Part shown: positions 26,862 to 36,149 of the stretch, piece after piece
Position numbering within the stretch: the first letter of the stretch is position 1
Layout of the letters: each line of letters starts with the position of its first letter
The notes under the pieces: generated by a model
The model's input: only the letters and a program-made list of their open reading frames with translations
Database searches by the model: none
What the model was told of the DNA's origin: nothing
Program-made: the position numbers and the translations under genes
Source: Clostridia bacterium
GTDB taxonomy: Bacteria; Bacillota; Clostridia; Oscillospirales; Acutalibacteraceae
Assembly: GCA_017410195.1 (NCBI GenBank)
Contig: JAFQRF010000084.1
Span: 1 to 64,000 of the forward strand
Length of the DNA: 64,000 nucleotides
Direction: 5' to 3'

Positions 26862-27824
26862 ATGACAGAAAACAAACTGCCCGTATTTTACGCTTGTATC
26901 AACAAAAATGAGGCTTCAAGAAATTGTAGTTCCTCGGGCGGTGTTTTTACTTTGCTTGCGGAGCGCGTGATTGCTGAAAACGGTGCTGTATTTGCAGCAA
27001 GATTTAATAGTGATTTCGAAGTTATACATGATTGCTGTGAAGAAATATCAGAACTTAAATTTTTTCTCGGCAGCAAATATGTTCAAAGCAAAATGAACGG
27101 AGTTTATTCTTACGTCAAAAGTAAATTATCAGAAGGTAAGAAGGTTCTTTTCTGCGGTACTCCTTGTCAGGTAAGTGCGCTAAAAGCATACCTTGGCTGT
27201 GAACATGCAGACCTATTAACTGTAGATTTTGTTTGTCACGGAGTACCAAGTCCCAAAATATGGAAGGATTATCTCCGGAAGATTGCAAACGGAAGAGAAA
27301 TAAGCAATATTAATTTTAGAGATAAGACCGAGGGCTGGCGCAGATTTTCTTTGAAAATACAGTTTACCAATGGTGACGAGTACCGTGCAATGCACCGTGA
27401 AGATACATTTATGAAAGGTTTTCTTCAAAACATATACCTTCGTCCGTCGTGTTATGAATGTGCATTTAAGGGTCTCGAATCTGAAGCTGATATTACTTTG
27501 GCTGATTTTTGGCGAGCGCAGGAGTTTGTTCCGTCGCTTTATGATGATAAGGGAACATCTTTGATTATCGTTAATTCCCAAAAGGGCATAGAAGCGTGGA
27601 ACCGAATTGAAGATAAAATGTGTTTTGAACGCAGCGATGAAGCGACGGCTTTAGCTGTGAATTCTTCAATTTTACATTCTGCACCGCGCCCGGCAAAACG
27701 AGATACTTTTTTTACCGATAAGGAAACGGATATTGTTGTACGAATTGAAAAGACAGTTAAAATAGGGATGATGCAAAGAGTCAAGGGTAAGCTGAAATCT
27801 GTTTTTTCTTCAATAAAAGGATAA
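26862..27824 (+). CDS. FrhB-like protein lacking the ferredoxin domain
   Basis: 320 residues. GTPCQVSAL, CHGVPSPKIW and CYECAFKG...ADITLADFW match the family of the protein at 18788-19987, but the N-terminal two-cluster ferredoxin domain is absent: the protein begins with the SSSGGVF segment. A separate ferredoxin follows 11 bases downstream, so the two halves exist as separate genes in reversed order. It likely acts with the second pyruvyl transferase. Confidence 0.8.
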   Translation: MTENKLPVFYACINKNEASRNCSSSGGVFTLLAERVIAENGAVFAARFNSDFEVIHDCCEEISELKFFLGSKYVQSKMNGVYSYVKSKLSEGKKVLFCGTPCQVSALKAYLGCEHADLLTVDFVCHGVPSPKIWKDYLRKIANGREISNINFRDKTEGWRRFSLKIQFTNGDEYRAMHREDTFMKGFLQNIYLRPSCYECAFKGLESEADITLADFWRAQEFVPSLYDDKGTSLIIVNSQKGIEAWNRIEDKMCFERSDEATALAVNSSILHSAPRPAKRDTFFTDKETDIVVRIEKTVKIGMMQRVKGKLKSVFSSIKG

Positions 27825-27835
27825 GGTGAAGAACT

Positions 27836-28036
27836 ATGAAAGATATTCCTATGCTTTTCAGCAGAAAAGAGTTCTGCTGCGGCTGCGGTGCATGTATTGC
27901 TGCATGCGCAGCCGGTGCAATTGAAATGAAAACGGATGAAGAGGGATTTGATTATCCTGAAATCAATGATACAATTTGTGCAAGGTGCGGCAAATGCATT
28001 AATATTTGTCCTATAAAACAAAAATTGAGGGATTAA
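27836..28036 (+). CDS. Small 2[4Fe-4S] ferredoxin, partner of the FrhB-like protein
   Basis: 66 residues with CCGCGACIAACAAG and CARCGKCINICP, two classical 4Fe-4S motifs. The sequence around them (KTDEEGFDYPEIND) matches the ferredoxin domain that is fused in the protein at 18788-19987. It is therefore the missing domain of the preceding gene rather than a general ferredoxin. AAGGTG precedes the ATG. Confidence 0.82.
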   Translation: MKDIPMLFSRKEFCCGCGACIAACAAGAIEMKTDEEGFDYPEINDTICARCGKCINICPIKQKLRD

Positions 28037-28038
28037 TA

Positions 28039-31000
28039 ATGAAAAATGCGATCAATTATAACAAAATAAAAAATTTGTTTTTGTGTCAGGCATATTCCGA
28101 TGCGTGGGAGGATTATCAGCGAAGCTTGCAAAAATCAAGCTTTATAAAATGGGATTATGTAATCCTTACTGCCTCAAATGAATCTCAGGCGCAGGCGTAC
28201 AGACTTCAGATTGAGCGTCGCTTAGCGAGAGGTTTTTTGCCTGAAACTACAAAATATGTTGTTTTACCTGACCCTGACGGCAAAAGAGTCGGTTCAGGCG
28301 GTGCAACATTCAATGTTATAAAATTTATTGCAGAGCAGTGCGGAGCTTCTCTTTTCAGGGGCAAGCGTGTTTTGGTTATTCATTCAGGCGGTGACAGCAA
28401 GCGAATCCCCCAGTATTCTGCAATCGGAAAGCTTTTTTCTCCTGTTCCTCGTAATCTTCCTGATGGCAGAGGTTCAACTCTTTTTGATGAATTTATTATT
28501 GGTATGTCAGGTGTGCCTGCAAGATTTAAGGAAGGTATGCTTGTTCTCTCGGGTGATGTTCAGCTTCTTTTCAATCCTTTGCAGATTGATGCACAGTTCA
28601 ACGGTGCGGCTGCAATCTCCATTAAAGAACCCGTTGAAACCGGTAAAAATCACGGGGTTTTTCTCGGCGACGGTAAAGGGTATGTTAAAAACTTTTTGCA
28701 TAAGCTCTCTGCAGAAAAGCTTTTGGAAGCAGGAGCGGTTAACGAGTACGGAACTGTTGATTTGGATACGGGTGCAATCCTTATGGACGCAGAACTTCTC
28801 GAGGCATTGTATTCGCTTATTTCGACCGACGGAGTGCCGGATGAAACAAAGTTCAGTGAGTTTGTAAATGAAAATGCGAGAATAAGTTTTTATGGTGATT
28901 TTATGTATCCTCTCGCATCTGATTCAACTCTTGAGCAGTATTATAACGAAGCACCCGAAGGAGAGTTTACTGCTGAGCTTCGTGAGTGCCGTGAGAAGAT
29001 ATGGAAAGTTCTTTCACCATTTTCTCTTAAGCTTATCTGTCTTTCGCCCGCAAAGTTTATTCATTTCGGAACCACTGGTGAGTTGCTCTGTCTTATGACC
29101 GAAAATATTTCAGATTATGAGTTCCTTAACTGGAAGAACAGAGCTGTATCATGCGTAAAAAACGAAAACGAATTTACAGCTTTTGCATCTTATGTTGAAG
29201 AAAATGCAAAAATAGAAAATGGTTCGTATACAGAAAACAGCTATATTCTTAACGGTTCATATGTTGGTAAAGGCAGCATTGTTTCGTCTCTTGAACTTTG
29301 TGGTGAGCGCGTGCCTGATAATGTTGTTATTCATGGGTTGCCGCTTAATGACGGCCGCTTTACCGTTCGTATTTACGGCGTAAAGGATAATCCGAAAGGT
29401 ACGCTTGAACAAGCTGCACAATATCTTACAACCGATTTGAAAAAAATGGTATCCGAGTTGGGCTTTGAGGAAAAGGAGCTTTGGAACGGCACGGCACACG
29501 ATCTTTGGAATGCAAAGCTTTATCCTGTATGTAACAGCATGAAAGATGCTCTTGATTTTTCGCTTGAGCTTTATTCCGCACTTAAGAAAAAAAATGATTC
29601 ATTCCTTATAAAATGGAAAAATTCCGATCGAATAAGTCTTTGCGAAAGCTTCAACAAAGCTGATCTCGTTAAAATTCTTGATTGGCAGGAGAACATAGAA
29701 AACCGTATACTTTGCAGGAATTTTATTAATAGTTTGCTTTGCGGCACTTATTGCGAGGATGCATTGAAAATCTTCGGAAAAAAAGGAATCGATGAAGATA
29801 TATATTCAATTCTCATGTCAACTGCCGCCGAATCAGATTTTAAAACTAAAATTCGAATTTATTATGCTGTTTCGCGTTACATGAAAGAAAACGGTTCAAT
29901 TTTCTGCGGCACAAGATACGATTTGGCAGAGGAACTCTGCTTTGCAGCTATAAGGCAGGAGGTTTTTGAGAAAGCTGAAGAAAAGCTTCCTGATTCATCG
30001 TGCTATAAGATTGCAAGAGATTATGTTGATGTTCATCTGCCTGTCAGGGTTAATTGGGGCGGAGGATGGACGGATACTCCTCCTTATTGCTATGAAAACG
30101 GCGGAACCGTTCTTAATGCCGCAATAAGCATCAATGGGAAATTGCCTGTTCAGATATGCGTAAAAAAGATTAAGGAATATCGCATAGAATTTGAAAGTCA
30201 GGATATCGGAGTTAAGGGTTTTGCAGAAACGGTTGAAGAAATTACCGATTGCCGTAATCCGTTTGATTATTTTGCTCTTCATAAAGCTGCGCTGATTGCC
30301 TGCGGTATTATACCCATGAACGGCGGCAATGAAACACTTGAAGAAATTCTTGAACGTCTCGGCGGCGGAATTTATCTTTCAACTCAAGTTATCGGCATAC
30401 CCAAGGGTTCAGGCCTCGGAACAAGCAGTATTCTTGCAGGCGCATGTGTAAAAGGTATTTTTGAGTTTCTCGGAATTGAGAAAACGGATGAGGATATTTA
30501 TCAAATAGTTCTATGCATGGAGCAGATAATGAGTACCGGCGGCGGCTGGCAAGATCAGGTTGGCGGTTTGACGGGAGGAATTAAGCTTATTTCAACTGAA
30601 CCGGGTCTTGAACAGCAGATAAAGGTGACACCGATAAAAGTGCCTGAAAAGGCAATGAAGGAGCTGTCGGATCGATTTGCACTTATTTATACAGGTCAGC
30701 GCAGACTTGCAAGAAATCTTCTGAGAGATGTTGTCGGAGGTTACATCGGATCAAGACCTGAGTCTGTTGAAGCACTCAGAGAAATCAAGCCTGTGGCCGC
30801 GTTGATGGCTTATTATCTAGGCAACGGTGATATTGATTCGTTTGCAAAACTTCTTGATGAACATTGGGAGCTTTCAAAAAAAATTGATGCAGGCTCCACA
30901 AACGGATGCATTGACCAGATTTTTGTAACGTGTGAAGATTTGATTGATTCAAAATTTATTGCAGGTGCGGGCGGAGGAGGCTTCGTTATGGTTATACTTA

Positions 31001-31101
31001 AAAAGGGCGTAACGAAAGAACAGCTTCGTTTAAGACTTTCCGCAATCTTCCAGAACAGCGGTGTTGATGTTTGGCAATGCGATTTTGTTGATAATTTTTG
31101 A
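28039..31101 (+). CDS. fkp: Bifunctional fucokinase / GDP-fucose pyrophosphorylase
   Basis: 1020 residues from the ATG at 28039. The N-terminal part (~70-430) resembles L-fucose-1-phosphate guanylyltransferase, with the PDPDGKRVGSGGATFN loop near 77-92. The C-terminal ~350 residues form a GHMP kinase: VNWGGGWTDTPP, the ATP loop IPKGSGLGTSS near 788, and the closing AGAGGGGFV. Fkp of Bacteroides makes GDP-L-fucose from free fucose and is ~950 residues. Its place at the end of the operon suggests that salvaged fucose, or a similar deoxy sugar or heptose, enters this polymer. De novo GDP-fucose genes are not seen here. Confidence 0.85.
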   Translation: MKNAINYNKIKNLFLCQAYSDAWEDYQRSLQKSSFIKWDYVILTASNESQAQAYRLQIERRLARGFLPETTKYVVLPDPDGKRVGSGGATFNVIKFIAEQCGASLFRGKRVLVIHSGGDSKRIPQYSAIGKLFSPVPRNLPDGRGSTLFDEFIIGMSGVPARFKEGMLVLSGDVQLLFNPLQIDAQFNGAAAISIKEPVETGKNHGVFLGDGKGYVKNFLHKLSAEKLLEAGAVNEYGTVDLDTGAILMDAELLEALYSLISTDGVPDETKFSEFVNENARISFYGDFMYPLASDSTLEQYYNEAPEGEFTAELRECREKIWKVLSPFSLKLICLSPAKFIHFGTTGELLCLMTENISDYEFLNWKNRAVSCVKNENEFTAFASYVEENAKIENGSYTENSYILNGSYVGKGSIVSSLELCGERVPDNVVIHGLPLNDGRFTVRIYGVKDNPKGTLEQAAQYLTTDLKKMVSELGFEEKELWNGTAHDLWNAKLYPVCNSMKDALDFSLELYSALKKKNDSFLIKWKNSDRISLCESFNKADLVKILDWQENIENRILCRNFINSLLCGTYCEDALKIFGKKGIDEDIYSILMSTAAESDFKTKIRIYYAVSRYMKENGSIFCGTRYDLAEELCFAAIRQEVFEKAEEKLPDSSCYKIARDYVDVHLPVRVNWGGGWTDTPPYCYENGGTVLNAAISINGKLPVQICVKKIKEYRIEFESQDIGVKGFAETVEEITDCRNPFDYFALHKAALIACGIIPMNGGNETLEEILERLGGGIYLSTQVIGIPKGSGLGTSSILAGACVKGIFEFLGIEKTDEDIYQIVLCMEQIMSTGGGWQDQVGGLTGGIKLISTEPGLEQQIKVTPIKVPEKAMKELSDRFALIYTGQRRLARNLLRDVVGGYIGSRPESVEALREIKPVAALMAYYLGNGDIDSFAKLLDEHWELSKKIDAGSTNGCIDQIFVTCEDLIDSKFIAGAGGGGFVMVILKKGVTKEQLRLRLSAIFQNSGVDVWQCDFVDNF

Positions 31102-31140
31102 GTTTTGAGCATTCGTGGCGATTTCTGAATCAACATGATA

Positions 31141-31178
31141 AAATCCGAAGCTTTAATAAAAAGGTTTCGGATTTTTTA
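31141..31178 (+). terminator. Terminator of the capsule operon
   Basis: AAATCCGAA (31141-31149) pairs with TTCGGATTT (31166-31174) followed by a T run. It lies 40 bases after fkp and closes the operon before nrdG. Confidence 0.8.
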
Positions 31179-31212
31179 TCTGTAAAAATTTTAAAAATTG
31201 TGGTTAAAACTA

Positions 31213-31241
31213 TTGCACAACACAATATATTGTGCTATTAT
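31213..31241 (+). promoter_or_regulatory. nrdG promoter with NrdR box in the spacer
   Basis: TTGCAC (31213-31218), 17 bases, TATTAT (31236-31241). The spacer contains ACACAATATATTGTGC (31220-31235), which matches the NrdR box consensus. NrdR bound here would block RNA polymerase. A second box at the usual ~31-base distance is at best degenerate. Confidence 0.75.
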
Positions 31242-31287
31242 AGTCGTACACACCGTGAATATTGAATTGCGAAAGAATGTGATTATT

Positions 31288-31980
31288 ATGGTTATTCAGG
31301 GCTTTCAAAAGTTAACATTGCTTGATTATCCGGGCAAAATGGCTTGTACCGTTTTTACATCCGGATGCAATCTTCGATGCCCGTTTTGTCATAATTCAAG
31401 ACTTGTAATTAACCCCTCATCTGAAAGTGAGTTTTCGGTTGAAGAAATTCTTTCATATCTAAAAAAAAGACAGGGGATTCTTGACGGTGTTGCAATAACA
31501 GGGGGCGAGCCTCTTCTTCATAAAGATATTGATGCTTTTATCGAAAAGGTCAGAGAACTCGGCTTTTCAGTAAAGCTTGATACTAACGGAACTTTTCCCG
31601 ACAGGCTTAAAGATTTGGTCAGCAGGGGACTTGTTGACTATGTTGCAATGGATATCAAAAATGCTCCAGAAGGCTACTCCGAAACAGTCGGTATCGGCGG
31701 ATACGATATCTCTAAAATCAAAGAGAGCATAGCCTTCCTGCTTGAAGGAAATGTTGATTATGAATTCAGGACAACCGTTGTCAGAGAGCTTCACAGCGTC
31801 TTTTCAATTGAAGGTATCGGAAAGATGATTGAGGGTGCAAAAAGGCACTATATCCAGGCTTTTGTTGATTCGGGTGAACTTATCGGATTTGACCTCAATC
31901 CCGTACCGAAAGAAGAAATGATTGAGATGCAGAAAATCATGTCGAAGCATGTTGAACTTTGTGAAATAAGAGGTATATGA
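31288..31980 (+). CDS. nrdG: Anaerobic ribonucleotide reductase activating protein
   Basis: 231 residues from the ATG at 31288. The radical SAM motif CNLRCPFC is at Cys 27, 31 and 34, followed by the TGGEPLL block. It uses SAM and a 4Fe-4S cluster to generate the glycyl radical of NrdD, encoded just downstream. Upstream in-frame codons (to 31198) run through the promoter and NrdR box and are not coding. It is transcribed separately from nrdD, which has its own promoter. Confidence 0.9.
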   Translation: MVIQGFQKLTLLDYPGKMACTVFTSGCNLRCPFCHNSRLVINPSSESEFSVEEILSYLKKRQGILDGVAITGGEPLLHKDIDAFIEKVRELGFSVKLDTNGTFPDRLKDLVSRGLVDYVAMDIKNAPEGYSETVGIGGYDISKIKESIAFLLEGNVDYEFRTTVVRELHSVFSIEGIGKMIEGAKRHYIQAFVDSGELIGFDLNPVPKEEMIEMQKIMSKHVELCEIRGI

Positions 31981-32039
31981 AAATTTTAACCAAAATAAAC
32001 GACGTATATCGTGCAGTTTCAACAAACTTTCAAAATCAT

Positions 32040-32090
32040 ACACAATATATTGTAAAATCCATTGACAGAAACACAATAATTTGTTAATAT
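32040..32090 (+). promoter_or_regulatory. nrdD promoter with paired NrdR boxes
   Basis: Box 1 ACACAATATATTGTAA (32040-32055) and box 2 ACACAATAATTTGTTA (32071-32086) start 31 bases apart, the spacing typical of NrdR operators. The promoter is TTGACA (32062-32067), 17 bases, TAATAT (32085-32090), so box 2 fills the spacer. A third partial box, ACACAATATATAGGTT, lies at 32113-32128, four helix turns further on. Confidence 0.8.
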
Positions 32091-32174
32091 CTTAATCGTT
32101 GCGGTTTACGCGACACAATATATAGGTTTTAATAATATTTCTAATAAATAATCATCGGAAAGGAAAATGTGAGC

Positions 32175-34562
32175 ATGTATCAGGTAATCAAAAGAGACGG
32201 CAGCATTGCTGAATTTGATGTCAGCAAAATTGCCGAAGCAGTCAAAAAAGCATTTGAATCACAGGAAAAGCAGTATCACCCGTCAACAATCGATTTTCTT
32301 GCCCTTAAAGTAACCGCAGATTTTGAATCAAAAATCGAAAACGGTCTTATTGCGGTTGAGGATATTCAGGACAGCGTTGAGTCCGTTCTTATTCAGGCAG
32401 GCTATGCTGATATCGCAAAGGCATACATTCTTTACAGAAGACAGCGTGAAAAGCTCCGTAATCTCAAGTCAACAATCCTTGACTACAAAGAGCTTGTTAA
32501 CAGCTATGTTAACGTAACAGACTGGCGTGTTAAGGAGAATTCAACCGTTACTTATTCGGTAGGCGGTCTTATTCTCAGCAACTCCGGTGCGATTACTGCT
32601 AACTATTGGCTTTCCGAAATCTATGACGATGAAATCGCCAATGCTCACAGAAACGCAGATATTCACATTCATGACCTTTCAATGCTTACCGGTTATTGCG
32701 CAGGTTGGTCACTCAAGCAGCTTATCCAGGAAGGTCTCGGCGGTGTAACGGGTAAGATTACCTCTGCGCCCGCAAGCCATCTTGCAACTCTCTGCAACCA
32801 GATGGTTAACTTCTTAGGCATTATGCAGAATGAATGGGCAGGCGCTCAGGCATTCTCGTCTTTTGACACTTACCTTGCTCCTTTCGTAAAGGTTGATAAT
32901 CTCACATATGATCAGGTCAAGAAATGCATCGAATCCTTTGTTTTCGGCGTTAATACTCCCAGTCGTTGGGGTACTCAGGCACCTTTCTCAAACATTACTC
33001 TTGATTGGACCGTTCCAGCTGACCTTGCAGAGCAGAATGCTATTGTCGGCGGCAAGGAAATGGATTTCAAGTATAAAGACTGTAAAGCCGAAATGGACAT
33101 GATCAATAAGGCATTTATTGAGATTATGATTGAAGGCGACGCAAACGGCAGAGGCTTCCAGTATCCCATTCCCACATACTCAATCACAAGAGACTTTGAC
33201 TGGTCAGAAACAGAGAACAACAAGCTTCTTTTTGAGATGACCTCAAAATACGGCACACCTTATTTCTCTAACTATGTCAACAGCGACATGGAACCCAGTG
33301 ACGTTCGTTCGATGTGCTGCCGTCTTCGCCTTGACCTTCGTGAGCTTCGTAAGAAGAGCGGCGGTTTCTTCGGCAGCGGTGAAAGCACAGGTTCGGTAGG
33401 CGTTGTAACAATCAACCTTCCCAGAATCGCATATCTTGCCGAAAATGAAGCAGATTTCTATAAAAGACTTGACAAAATGATGGATATTGCCGCTCGTTCA
33501 CTCAACGTCAAGCGTACCATTATCACAAAGCTCCTTGACGAAGGTCTTTATCCCTATACCAAGAGATATCTCGGCACTTTTGCAAATCACTTCTCAACAA
33601 TCGGTCTTGTCGGCATGAACGAAGTCGGTCTTAACGCAAACTGGCTCAGAGCAAACATGACTACTGCAAAGACACAGCAGTTTGCAAAGGATGTTCTTAA
33701 CCATATGAGAAACCGTCTTTCCGACTATCAGGAAATGTACGGCGATCTTTACAATCTCGAAGCAACTCCCGCTGAGTCAACCTCATACCGTCTTGCAAAG
33801 CACGACGTAAAGAGATACCCGGGTATCATCACTGCTTCCGACGGCACACCTTATTACACCAACAGCTCACATCTTCCTGTCGGTTATACTGCTGACGTAT
33901 TCGAAGCACTCGATATGCAGGATGAGCTTCACACTCTCTATACTTCGGGTACTGTTTTCCATGCATTCCTTGGCGAAAAGCTTCCCGACTGGAAGTCGGC
34001 AGCAAATCTTGTAAGAAAGATTGCTGAAAATTACAGACTTCCCTATTACTCAATTTCACCCACATATTCAGTATGTAAGAATCACGGATATATTGCAGGT
34101 GAACACTTTACATGTCCCGAATGCGGCGAAAACGCTGAAGTTTACAGCCGTATCACCGGCTACTACAGACCAGTTCAGAACTGGAACGACGGTAAGACTC
34201 AGGAATATAAGGAACGTAAGGTTTATGATATCGCATGCTCTGATATCAGCAAGCACGGTACGGTAAATGCTCCTGCTGCCGCTGCAACTCCTGCAGTTGA
34301 AGAAACCGCAGATCTTGCTGACGGACTTTACCTCTTCAAGACAAGCACTTGCCCCAACTGCAAGATAGCTCTTTCTCTTCTTGATAAAGCAGGCATTTCG
34401 GTTAACGAAATTATGGCTTATGAGAATGAAGACCTTGCAATCAAGCTTGGCGTAAGACAGGCTCCCACTCTTGTTGCGGTTGCTGACGGTGCAACTGAAA
34501 AGTATTCGGGTGTTGCCGAAATTAAGAAATTTATTGAAGCAGCAAAGGATGCTGCAATCTGA
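32175..34562 (+). CDS. nrdD: Class III ribonucleotide reductase fused to a redoxin domain
   Basis: 795 residues from the ATG at 32175; a GTG two codons earlier is too close to the AAAGGA site. Residues 1-90 form an ATP-cone (VIKRDGSIAEFD) sensing ATP/dATP. The catalytic barrel follows, with an MCCRLRLD stretch and FANHFSTIGLVGMNEVG. A zinc site (CxnC ... CPECG, ~638-655) precedes the glycyl radical motif RITGYYRP (Gly ~662). After an Ala/Pro linker the last ~80 residues form a thioredoxin/glutaredoxin-like domain with CPNC at 726-729. The fusion and the trxB gene downstream suggest electrons come from thioredoxin reductase rather than formate, as in the NrdD2 subclass; this is an inference. 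Confidence 0.92.
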   Translation: MYQVIKRDGSIAEFDVSKIAEAVKKAFESQEKQYHPSTIDFLALKVTADFESKIENGLIAVEDIQDSVESVLIQAGYADIAKAYILYRRQREKLRNLKSTILDYKELVNSYVNVTDWRVKENSTVTYSVGGLILSNSGAITANYWLSEIYDDEIANAHRNADIHIHDLSMLTGYCAGWSLKQLIQEGLGGVTGKITSAPASHLATLCNQMVNFLGIMQNEWAGAQAFSSFDTYLAPFVKVDNLTYDQVKKCIESFVFGVNTPSRWGTQAPFSNITLDWTVPADLAEQNAIVGGKEMDFKYKDCKAEMDMINKAFIEIMIEGDANGRGFQYPIPTYSITRDFDWSETENNKLLFEMTSKYGTPYFSNYVNSDMEPSDVRSMCCRLRLDLRELRKKSGGFFGSGESTGSVGVVTINLPRIAYLAENEADFYKRLDKMMDIAARSLNVKRTIITKLLDEGLYPYTKRYLGTFANHFSTIGLVGMNEVGLNANWLRANMTTAKTQQFAKDVLNHMRNRLSDYQEMYGDLYNLEATPAESTSYRLAKHDVKRYPGIITASDGTPYYTNSSHLPVGYTADVFEALDMQDELHTLYTSGTVFHAFLGEKLPDWKSAANLVRKIAENYRLPYYSISPTYSVCKNHGYIAGEHFTCPECGENAEVYSRITGYYRPVQNWNDGKTQEYKERKVYDIACSDISKHGTVNAPAAAATPAVEETADLADGLYLFKTSTCPNCKIALSLLDKAGISVNEIMAYENEDLAIKLGVRQAPTLVAVADGATEKYSGVAEIKKFIEAAKDAAI

Positions 34563-34573
34563 GGATTGATTTA

Positions 34574-35482
34574 ATGTACGATATAATCATAATCGGAGCA
34601 GGGCCTGCGGGACTTACCGCAGCGCTCTATGCTCTCAGAGCGGATAAATCTGTTCTTGTGCTAGAAAAAGGTACGTTCGGCGGTCAGATAACTTATTCAC
34701 CGCAGATTGAGAATTATCCAGGTTTCGCAACGATGAGCGGCAATGAGTTTGCCGAAAAGCTCATTGACCAGGTGCTCAATCAGGGCGCTGAAATTGAAAT
34801 GGAAACCGTAACTGAAATCCGTGATAACGGTGCATCTAAAACCGTTGTTACAGAGGAAGGCGAGTACGAGGCAAAGGCTGTTATCATTGCGACGGGTGTT
34901 AAGCACAGACAGATCGGTTTGCCCAACGAAAATGAGCTTGTCGGCGAAGGAATTTCATACTGTGCGGTTTGTGACGGTGCGTTTTTCAAAGGACAGACCG
35001 TAGCGGTTCTCGGTGGTGGAAATTCTGCTTTGCAGGAGGCTGTTCTTCTCTCCGAAGGATGCGAGAAGGTTTATGTTATCCAGAATCTTGATTATTTTAC
35101 GGGCGAAGCACGTCTTGTTGAAAAGCTCAAAGAGAAGGATAATGTTGAGTTTATTATGGGTACGGTTATTTCCGAACTCATTGGTGAAAAATCTCTTGAA
35201 GCTCTTAAGCTTGTCAAGGAATCTGATAAATCCGAGAGTCAACTCAATGTCAACGGACTTTTTGTTGCAATCGGACTTATTCCCAATAACGGCGCTTTTG
35301 CCGATATTGCAGGTCTTGATGACTGGGGATATATTGATTCCGATGAAAGCTGTCTTACCAAGACCGCAGGCGTTTTTGTTGCGGGCGACTGCCGTAAAAA
35401 GCAGATAAGACAGATTACAACCGCAACCGCAGACGGCTCTGTTGCCGCTCTTGCAGCTTGCAGATATATTGATTCAATGTGA
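34574..35482 (+). CDS. trxB: Thioredoxin-disulfide reductase
   Basis: 302 residues. FAD-binding GAGPAGLTAA at the N-terminus, the redox pair CAVC (130 and 133), a NADPH-site GGGNSALQEA, and the closing GVFVAGDCR are all present. It reduces thioredoxin-like proteins with NADPH. It begins 11 bases after nrdD, so it is co-transcribed and probably reduces the redoxin domain fused to NrdD. A terminator follows. Confidence 0.93.
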   Translation: MYDIIIIGAGPAGLTAALYALRADKSVLVLEKGTFGGQITYSPQIENYPGFATMSGNEFAEKLIDQVLNQGAEIEMETVTEIRDNGASKTVVTEEGEYEAKAVIIATGVKHRQIGLPNENELVGEGISYCAVCDGAFFKGQTVAVLGGGNSALQEAVLLSEGCEKVYVIQNLDYFTGEARLVEKLKEKDNVEFIMGTVISELIGEKSLEALKLVKESDKSESQLNVNGLFVAIGLIPNNGAFADIAGLDDWGYIDSDESCLTKTAGVFVAGDCRKKQIRQITTATADGSVAALAACRYIDSM

Positions 35483-35519
35483 ATTAAAGGCTGTCATTAA
35501 GGCAGCCTTTAATTTTTTC
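35482..35519 (+). terminator. Terminator of nrdD-trxB
   Basis: ATTAAAGGCTG (35483-35493) pairs with CAGCCTTTAAT (35503-35513), followed by TTTTTT. Confidence 0.85.
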
Positions 35520-35548
35520 TTGAATTATTATCTCAAATGAAATATAAT
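35520..35548 (+). promoter_or_regulatory. Promoter of the small membrane protein gene
   Basis: TTGAAT (35520-35525), 17 bases, TATAAT (35543-35548), 17 bases ahead of the ATG at 35566, directly after the trxB terminator. Confidence 0.6.
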
Positions 35549-35565
35549 CAAAAAGAGGTGAGGAA

Positions 35566-36075
35566 ATGAAATTCCGTAATAAAGTTTCACTTGTATTGAT
35601 TAAATGGAGTGCTGCATTTCTGTTTCCGATAGCATTTGTAAGTTATTTTATCGGCGGTTATGATTTGACTGATCCATCAGATTTAAGATCATTAAATAAA
35701 GGCTTTTGTTTTTTTGTTGCATTTTCAACATTTTACATTATTGAAGAATTAAAAAAATATGTTCTGATTAAAGACGACCACGTTTATTTTAATCTTTTTA
35801 AATTTAAGAAAATTAAATTTATGAAGAACACATCTTTTGGTATCAGATATGAAGATATAATCGGAATTGAGTCTAATTTTCTTCCTTTTTGGGGACTGTA
35901 TTCGATAAAAATAAATGCTAAAAACTTACCTGAAAAAATAAAAATATCGTTTTGTTTCCGCAAACACAAAAAACTTTATGTTGAAATTATCAAACGTGCG
36001 AAAGCTGTAAATCCCGATGTTTACATTGACAGCAAGCTTGAAGAATATCTTGAAAAAAGAGGATTGCTCGAATAA
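35566..36075 (+). CDS. Small membrane protein with PH-like cytosolic part, unknown role
   Basis: 169 residues. Two hydrophobic helices (about 10-28 and 46-62) are followed by a ~100-residue beta-rich soluble part that alternates basic and hydrophobic residues and ends in a helix. The layout is that of small bacterial PH-domain membrane proteins, but no motif proves this. GAGGTGAGG precedes the ATG. It has its own promoter and is AT-richer than its neighbours. No function is proposed. Confidence 0.6.
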   Translation: MKFRNKVSLVLIKWSAAFLFPIAFVSYFIGGYDLTDPSDLRSLNKGFCFFVAFSTFYIIEELKKYVLIKDDHVYFNLFKFKKIKFMKNTSFGIRYEDIIGIESNFLPFWGLYSIKINAKNLPEKIKISFCFRKHKKLYVEIIKRAKAVNPDVYIDSKLEEYLEKRGLLE

Positions 36076-36149
36076 ATATAAAATAAATGTAATAAATCCG
36101 AAATTTTATTTTAATTTCCGAGATATAATATAGCATCGGGGGTGTGAAG

